The notes below the pieces were generated by a model, which was not told the origin of the DNA, made no database searches, and saw only the letters and a list, made by a program, of their open reading frames with translations. The position numbers and the translations under genes are program-made. DNA of 64,000 nucleotides from assembly GCA_049975425.1 (NCBI GenBank), contig JBNGDI010000016.1, positions 7,049 to 71,048 on the forward strand. Direction: 5' to 3'. Every line of letters begins with the position of its first letter. Position 1 is the first letter of the stretch. This document shows, piece by piece, positions 60,152 through 64,000 of the stretch. This DNA is from HyVt-105 sp049975425 (GTDB lineage Bacteria; Bacteroidota; Bacteroidia; Bacteroidales; VadinHA17).

Positions 60152-62518
60152 TCACATTTCCGCGTGTTCGGTCCTGCGGATAATCTCTTCCTGAAGGTCT
60201 GGTCCCAGATTATTGAAGTAATCGCTGTATCCCGCCACACGAACAATCAGGTCCCTGTATTTTTCAGGATGCTTCCGGGCATCCCAAAGGGTATCGGCAT
60301 CAACCACATTAAACTGGATATGGTGCCCGTCCATACGGAAATAGCTTCTGATAAGGCTCCCCAGTTTCCGGATGGCTTCTTCTCCATTGAAAAAGGATGG
60401 AGAAAATTTCTGATTCAGCAGGGTGCCGCCCGTTCGGAGGTGATCGATTTTTGAAACGGAACGGATCACCGCAGTGGGGCCTTCTTTGTCGGCTCCCTGT
60501 ACAGGCGAAATCCCTTCGGAAAGAGGTTCCCGGGCAGGCCGGCCGTCGGGCATGGCACCCGTTACACTGCCGAAATATACATGACAGGTGGTGGGTAAGA
60601 GGTTCACGCGGAAAGTGCCTCCCCTGGAAGTAGGCCTGCCGTCCACCGTTTCATAAAATGCATTGAACACCCTTACGGCAAGCTGATCGGCAGTGTCGTC
60701 ATCATTTCCATATTTCGGGGTATGATACACCAGCCTGTAGCGGAGGTCTTCCGAACCTTTGAAATTATTCTTCAGGGCAGCCAGCAGCTCATCCCATTCC
60801 ATATCTTTCTCGTCGAACAGGTGGTATTTCAGCGAAGCGAAATTATCGGTCAAACTGCCCAGACCCACGCCCTGAATATACGAAATGTTATACCTTGCCC
60901 CCCCGGCATTGTAATCCTTCCCGTTGCTGATACAGTCGTCTATCAGAAGCGAAAGAAAGGGAACCGGCATGTGGGTGGCATTGATCTTCTCAATAATGTT
61001 ATTGCCTCTGATCTTGATGTCAATGAAGTATTCCAGCTGTTTCCTCCAGGCGTCAAACAGGTCGTCAAATCTTTTAAAATCACGCGGATCACCGGTGGCC
61101 GGCCCGGTCTGTTTCCCTGTACGCGGGTCTCTTCCATTGTACAGTACCAGTTCCAGCAGTTTGGTCAGGTTAAAATACCCGGTAAGAATATACGCCTCGG
61201 TTCCGAAAGCCCCGCTTTCCACACATCCGCTTGCTCCTCCCCTGCGTGCATCGGTAATGTCTTTACCCTGCCGCACCAGTTCAGCCACAATGGCATCGGT
61301 ATTGAACACCGAGGGTTGCCCGAAACCCGTTTTGATGATTTTCAGTGCCCGGTGCAGGAAACGATCGGGATTTTTCCGGCTCAGCTGTACCATGGAAGAA
61401 GGCTGCAGTATGCGCATCTCCTCAATCACATCCATGATCAGATAGCTTAGCTCATTCACGGCATCGGAACCGTCGGGCCGCACCCCTCCCAGGTTGATAA
61501 GGGCAAAATCGGTGTAAGTATTGCTTTCCTGAGCGGTAACCCCCACTTTTGGAGGAGCAGGATGATTATGAAACTTCACCCAGAAACACTGCAGCAGCTC
61601 GGTGGCCTTTTCCCGGGTGAGGGTTCCTTCGGCCATCTCCCTGCTGTAGAAGGGGAACAGGTGCTGATCGAGCCGGCCGGGATTGAAGGAATCCCAGGGA
61701 TTTAGCTCGGTGATCACCCCCACATGCACGTACCAGTAATACTGCAGGGCTTCGTGAAATGTTCGGGGAGCGTGGGCCGGCACGTGCCGGCTTATGGCGG
61801 CCATATGCTCCAGTTCCTTTTTCCTTGCCGGATTTTTTTCCTCTGCAGCCAGTTTTTCAAGCATGGCAGCATGTCTGCCGGCAAATTCGATCAGGGCATG
61901 GGCGGCAATTTCCATGGCTTTCAGCTCCTCATTCTTTTCATAGGCTCCGGGATCAATGAAATAATCAAGCCGGGCTCTGGTTTCCCTTATCTCCCCAATC
62001 AGGTCAAGCATTCCCAGGGAATATATCTTGTCGCCCAGGACTGTGTGCCCCGGAGCCCGCTGCTCCTGAAACTCCGTAAAAATACCCGCTTCATAAGCCA
62101 GGTGCCATTCGGGCGACATGGCCTGCATGATCCGGTCGCGATTGGTTTTTCCCTTCCAGAAAGGAATGATCTCTTCCCTGTAAATTCTCATGGTCTCTTC
62201 ATCTACCTTAAATGAAACCTTTTCGCGGTTATGCAGGGTATCGAGGTCCTCCAGCGAATGAAGGGTGATCTCTGGATAAGTGGGAGTGGCGGCAGGAGCC
62301 GGTCCTCTTTCACCTACAATCAGTTCTCCGTTGTTGATACAGATATCCTTGTTTTCAAGAATATACCGTAAGCATAGGGCGCGCTGAACGGGAACGGATT
62401 TCCCAACGGCCTCTCCGCTTTTGTAAAAACGGGTTACCAGCATGGCTCTCTCCGGAGAAATCCGGGGAACAGCCTGCAGGCTTTGGTCACGTAATTTTTT
62501 CACCCTTTCTGTCATCAT
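60152..62518 (-). CDS. hypD: Glycyl radical enzyme, probable trans-4-hydroxy-L-proline dehydratase
   Basis: The 788-residue enzyme has the glycyl-radical motif RVAGYSDYF with the radical glycine at G763 and the thiyl cysteine C432 in GGASGCVES. I compared its active site with what I recall for Clostridioides difficile HypD (789 residues). H158, D276, S332, F338, C432, E434, Y448 and G763 line up with H160, D278, S334, F340, C434, E436, Y450 and G765 at a constant offset of two. HypD dehydrates trans-4-hydroxyproline to pyrroline-5-carboxylate, which is then reduced to proline. ATG 62518 (MMTERVKKLRDQ) is chosen for family fit and the AGGAAA just upstream. The radical-SAM activase lies 70 bp upstream. 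No P5C reductase gene is in the window. Confidence 0.85.
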   Translation of the reverse strand: MMTERVKKLRDQSLQAVPRISPERAMLVTRFYKSGEAVGKSVPVQRALCLRYILENKDICINNGELIVGERGPAPAATPTYPEITLHSLEDLDTLHNREKVSFKVDEETMRIYREEIIPFWKGKTNRDRIMQAMSPEWHLAYEAGIFTEFQEQRAPGHTVLGDKIYSLGMLDLIGEIRETRARLDYFIDPGAYEKNEELKAMEIAAHALIEFAGRHAAMLEKLAAEEKNPARKKELEHMAAISRHVPAHAPRTFHEALQYYWYVHVGVITELNPWDSFNPGRLDQHLFPFYSREMAEGTLTREKATELLQCFWVKFHNHPAPPKVGVTAQESNTYTDFALINLGGVRPDGSDAVNELSYLIMDVIEEMRILQPSSMVQLSRKNPDRFLHRALKIIKTGFGQPSVFNTDAIVAELVRQGKDITDARRGGASGCVESGAFGTEAYILTGYFNLTKLLELVLYNGRDPRTGKQTGPATGDPRDFKRFDDLFDAWRKQLEYFIDIKIRGNNIIEKINATHMPVPFLSLLIDDCISNGKDYNAGGARYNISYIQGVGLGSLTDNFASLKYHLFDEKDMEWDELLAALKNNFKGSEDLRYRLVYHTPKYGNDDDTADQLAVRVFNAFYETVDGRPTSRGGTFRVNLLPTTCHVYFGSVTGAMPDGRPAREPLSEGISPVQGADKEGPTAVIRSVSKIDHLRTGGTLLNQKFSPSFFNGEEAIRKLGSLIRSYFRMDGHHIQFNVVDADTLWDARKHPEKYRDLIVRVAGYSDYFNNLGPDLQEEIIRRTEHAEM

Positions 62519-62588
62519 GATTTCCTGATGGTTAATGGTTCTTTCGTATAATGCTTTTTTAAAAACTACCGGCCGGCAGGAGTCACTC

Positions 62589-63392
62589 TTATCCTCCCAC
62601 CTCCACCGGCACGCTGGTATGGTTTTCAAGCCGTTTCCTGATGTTTTCCATGGTTTTTTCATCAGGTACCCGGATATCTTCGGCTACATATTCTCCCCTG
62701 AAAGTTTTATGTTTCCGTGCTGCCAGATTATGGTATGGCAGCAGATCCACTCCCTGAACAGCGCTTCCTGCTTCGGTAAGCAGTGCTTCCAGTGCTTTCA
62801 GGTCTTCCTCCCTGTCATTGACCCCCGGGATGAGCGGCACACGAAGCCTGATGTTTGCACGCATTTTGACCAGCCACCAGAAATTTTCAAGGATCAACCG
62901 TTGGCTCTTACCCGTATACCGGCGGTGCCGTTCGTTATCAAGAGACTTGATGTCGTATAGAAACAGATCAATATACGGAAAGACACGCTGCAGAGCGTCG
63001 TTTCCGGCATATCCAGACGTATCAAGACAGGTATGAAATCCTTCACCCACACATGCCCGGGCCAGTTCCTCCAGAAACCCGGGCTGCATAAGCGGTTCTC
63101 CTCCCGAAAAGGTTACCCCTCCTTCCGATTCATTCATAAAAACCGCATCTTTTCTGATCCTCTCCATCACCTGTTCCACCGTCATCCATTCCCCTACCTT
63201 TTCTTCCTCCCGGTATATCCTGCCATCCAGCTTCCGGGTGTTTACCGTTTTTTCCACCTGTTTGCGATAACTTTCGGGATTATGGCACCAGGCGCACCTC
63301 AGGGGGCATCCTTTAAAAAACACCGTGGTTCGGATTCCGGGACCGTCGTGCACGGCAAAACGTTTGATATCGAACAGGAGACCTCTGGACAT
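62589..63392 (-). CDS. Radical-SAM glycyl-radical-enzyme activating protein
   Basis: This 267-residue enzyme would place the radical on the neighbouring glycyl radical enzyme. The SAM-binding [4Fe-4S] cysteines are in GCPLRCAWCHNPES, then GGVTFSGGEPLMQP, LDTSGYAGND and DLFLYDIKSLD follow the family order. The insert after the CxxxCxxC motif, where many non-PFL activases have eight extra cysteines for two auxiliary clusters, contains none. Its start codon lies 3 bp from a heptamer tandem array that fills most of the upstream leader. It is first in a two-gene unit with hypD. Confidence 0.93.
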   Translation of the reverse strand: MSRGLLFDIKRFAVHDGPGIRTTVFFKGCPLRCAWCHNPESYRKQVEKTVNTRKLDGRIYREEEKVGEWMTVEQVMERIRKDAVFMNESEGGVTFSGGEPLMQPGFLEELARACVGEGFHTCLDTSGYAGNDALQRVFPYIDLFLYDIKSLDNERHRRYTGKSQRLILENFWWLVKMRANIRLRVPLIPGVNDREEDLKALEALLTEAGSAVQGVDLLPYHNLAARKHKTFRGEYVAEDIRVPDEKTMENIRKRLENHTSVPVEVGG

Positions 63393-63395
63393 GAG

Positions 63396-63450
63396 GGGTT
63401 ACGGGTTACGGGTTAAGGGTTACGGGTTACGGGTTAAGGGTTACGGGTTT
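63396..63450. repeat. Heptamer tandem array (GGGTTAC/GGGTTAA)
   Basis: Seven full 7-bp units and one partial: C, C, A, C, C, A, C type endings (GGGTTAC or GGGTTAA), then GGGTTT. The A/C order gives a 21-bp higher period. The array ends 3 bp before the activase start codon (minus strand) and sits between it and a candidate -7 box at 63459. Confidence 0.9.
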
Positions 63451-63458
63451 CTTATTAC

Positions 63459-63466
63459 CGAAAATA
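63459..63466 (-). promoter_or_regulatory. Candidate -7 box for the activase-hypD unit
   Basis: The minus strand reads TATTTTCG, one mismatch from TAnnTTTG and identical to the box before the ABC ATPase gene. A transcript from here would begin just upstream of the heptamer array and carry the array as its leader. Confidence 0.4.
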
Positions 63467-64000
63467 AATGAACTGAATGGATCGTTCATCATAACAATGC
63501 AATGAATATGTAACAGGGAAGATGAAAACAATTCCGGGCATGCGGTCAGGGACGACAGAGGGCTATCTTATCCAGCACTCGTAGAGACCCCGGTTGGAGA
63601 AGCTTTTATACCGTTTGGACACAATGGGAAAGTGCATGCCCGTTAATTTTATTCAAAATTACATGATTTTCACAAAAAATAAAAGTTTTATTTTTCAAGC
63701 CGGAACCTGAATGAGAGGCAGGAGTGAAAATGCAAATGAGCTCAGCCGCAATGACCTGTCAGATATTGACTGATTGGAAACCCGCTTATTCCAACGACTC
63801 CAAAAACCATCGTGTACATCTTGTTCAGTAAGCCGGAAAGTTGCTGAACCGGGAGGAATAAATAACGGCCGGAAGCGCTTTCTTTGCCGTTCCCTGCAGG
63901 CCTTAGTGGCAATGATTACCTGTGGATAAAACAGGCAAAAAACTACGTAGAATACTACGTAGACAACTACGTAGTTATCTGGCTTTGTTATGATATAATC
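63467..64000. other. Non-coding stretch at the right edge
   Basis: No gene I can support in these 530 bp. It contains a 9-bp inverted repeat (CGGGCATGC at 63535-63543, GCATGCCCG at 63634-63642), the 11-mer AGGGACGACAG at 63548-63558 shared with 21258-21268, and the second CTACGTAG array at 63943. The region is more A/T-rich than its neighbours around 63650-63700. Confidence 0.6.
63943..63974. repeat. CTACGTAG palindrome array, 12-bp period (second copy)
   Basis: CTACGTAG starts at 63943, 63955 and 63967, spaced exactly 12 bp, followed by TTATCTGG where a fourth unit would begin. The unit and period equal those of the array at 21434-21489. It may continue or decay past the window edge. Confidence 0.85.

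Noticed and set aside
62519..62662. Longer N-terminus for the glycyl radical enzyme
   Set aside because: Enzyme similarity and an AGGAAA site support the start at 62518; the added 48 residues cross the activase 3' end and look non-coding.
63396..63450. Telomere-like end or linear replicon terminus
   Set aside because: The array is short, internal and next to a normal gene; Bacteroidota chromosomes are circular and GGGTTA-like heptamers can arise by slippage.

Overview
The window reads as an anaerobic or fermentative member of the Bacteroidota, most likely Bacteroidales/Marinilabiliales. The sequence support is: an S46 dipeptidyl peptidase; a cargo protein with a gliding-motility-type (T9SS type B) C-terminus; an OstA-like plus triple PPIase envelope cluster; a Bacteroidota-style rnfBCDGEA order; a spoT-fur-purA neighbourhood; few Shine-Dalgarno sites; and several upstream octamers that match the Bacteroidota -7 box TAnnTTTG. 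The species cannot be named from the sequence. Most of the window is chromosomal core. I see no phage, insertion sequence, CRISPR array, rRNA or tRNA.

Layout. 1-5.5 kb: outer-membrane biogenesis set (two-domain parvulin cut by the left edge, parvulin-like lipoprotein, SurA-like protein, OstA/LptA-like protein). 5.5-7.9 kb, minus strand: DUF2795 protein, PduO-type cobalamin adenosyltransferase, MacB/LolD-type ATPase, O-methyltransferase. 8-10.1 kb: recG. 10.3-15.8 kb: rseC-like gene and the complete rnfBCDGEA ion-pumping ferredoxin:NAD oxidoreductase. 15.9-21 kb: S46 peptidase, RtcB, J-domain membrane protein, unknown helical protein, thioesterase. 21.05-21.6 kb: non-coding stretch with a 12-bp-period CTACGTAG array. 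21.6-25.7 kb: CysH, CPBP-like membrane protein, epimerase, SiaC-like protein, TsaD. 25.7-32.2 kb: giant TamB-like protein and an ExbB-ExbD-TonB set. 32.2-38.6 kb, minus strand: TSUP permease, lone receiver protein, GlyA, two tandem ClC-CBS proteins. 38.7-42.8 kb: M16 peptidase pair and a T9SS cargo protein. 42.9-48.4 kb: SpoT, Fur, PurA, cytidylate-kinase-like protein, SPOR lipoprotein. 48.6-56.6 kb: acyl-CoA synthetase, PepSY-TM protein, PiT permease, cysteate-synthase-like enzyme, M1 peptidase, membrane protein. 56.7-60.15 kb: a large sensor with a SpoIIE phosphatase output. 60.15-63.4 kb, minus strand: a glycyl radical enzyme whose active-site residues fit trans-4-hydroxy-L-proline dehydratase (HypD), with its radical-SAM activase. 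63.4-64 kb: repeat-rich non-coding sequence.

How it fits together (inference): secreted S46 and M1 peptidases and envelope M16 peptidases would supply peptides and amino acids. HypD would open hydroxyproline, abundant in collagen and plant cell-wall protein, to fermentation. Rnf would couple ferredoxin oxidation to an ion gradient. The envelope genes (SurA-like, OstA-like, TamB-like, ExbBD-TonB) build and energise the outer membrane.

Most notable signals: (1) the TamB-like gene has its only ATG in another frame, and the two frames meet exactly at an A AAA AAA heptamer, where a -1 shift restores a complete signal anchor; (2) a heptamer tandem array (GGGTTAC/GGGTTAA) fills most of the predicted leader of the glycyl-radical activase, ending 3 bp from its start codon; (3) two non-coding regions 42 kb apart carry arrays of the palindrome CTACGTAG at an exact 12-bp period; (4) a cysteate-synthase-like gene suggests sulfonolipid precursor synthesis; (5) a charged linker interrupts the sensor region of the SpoIIE protein.
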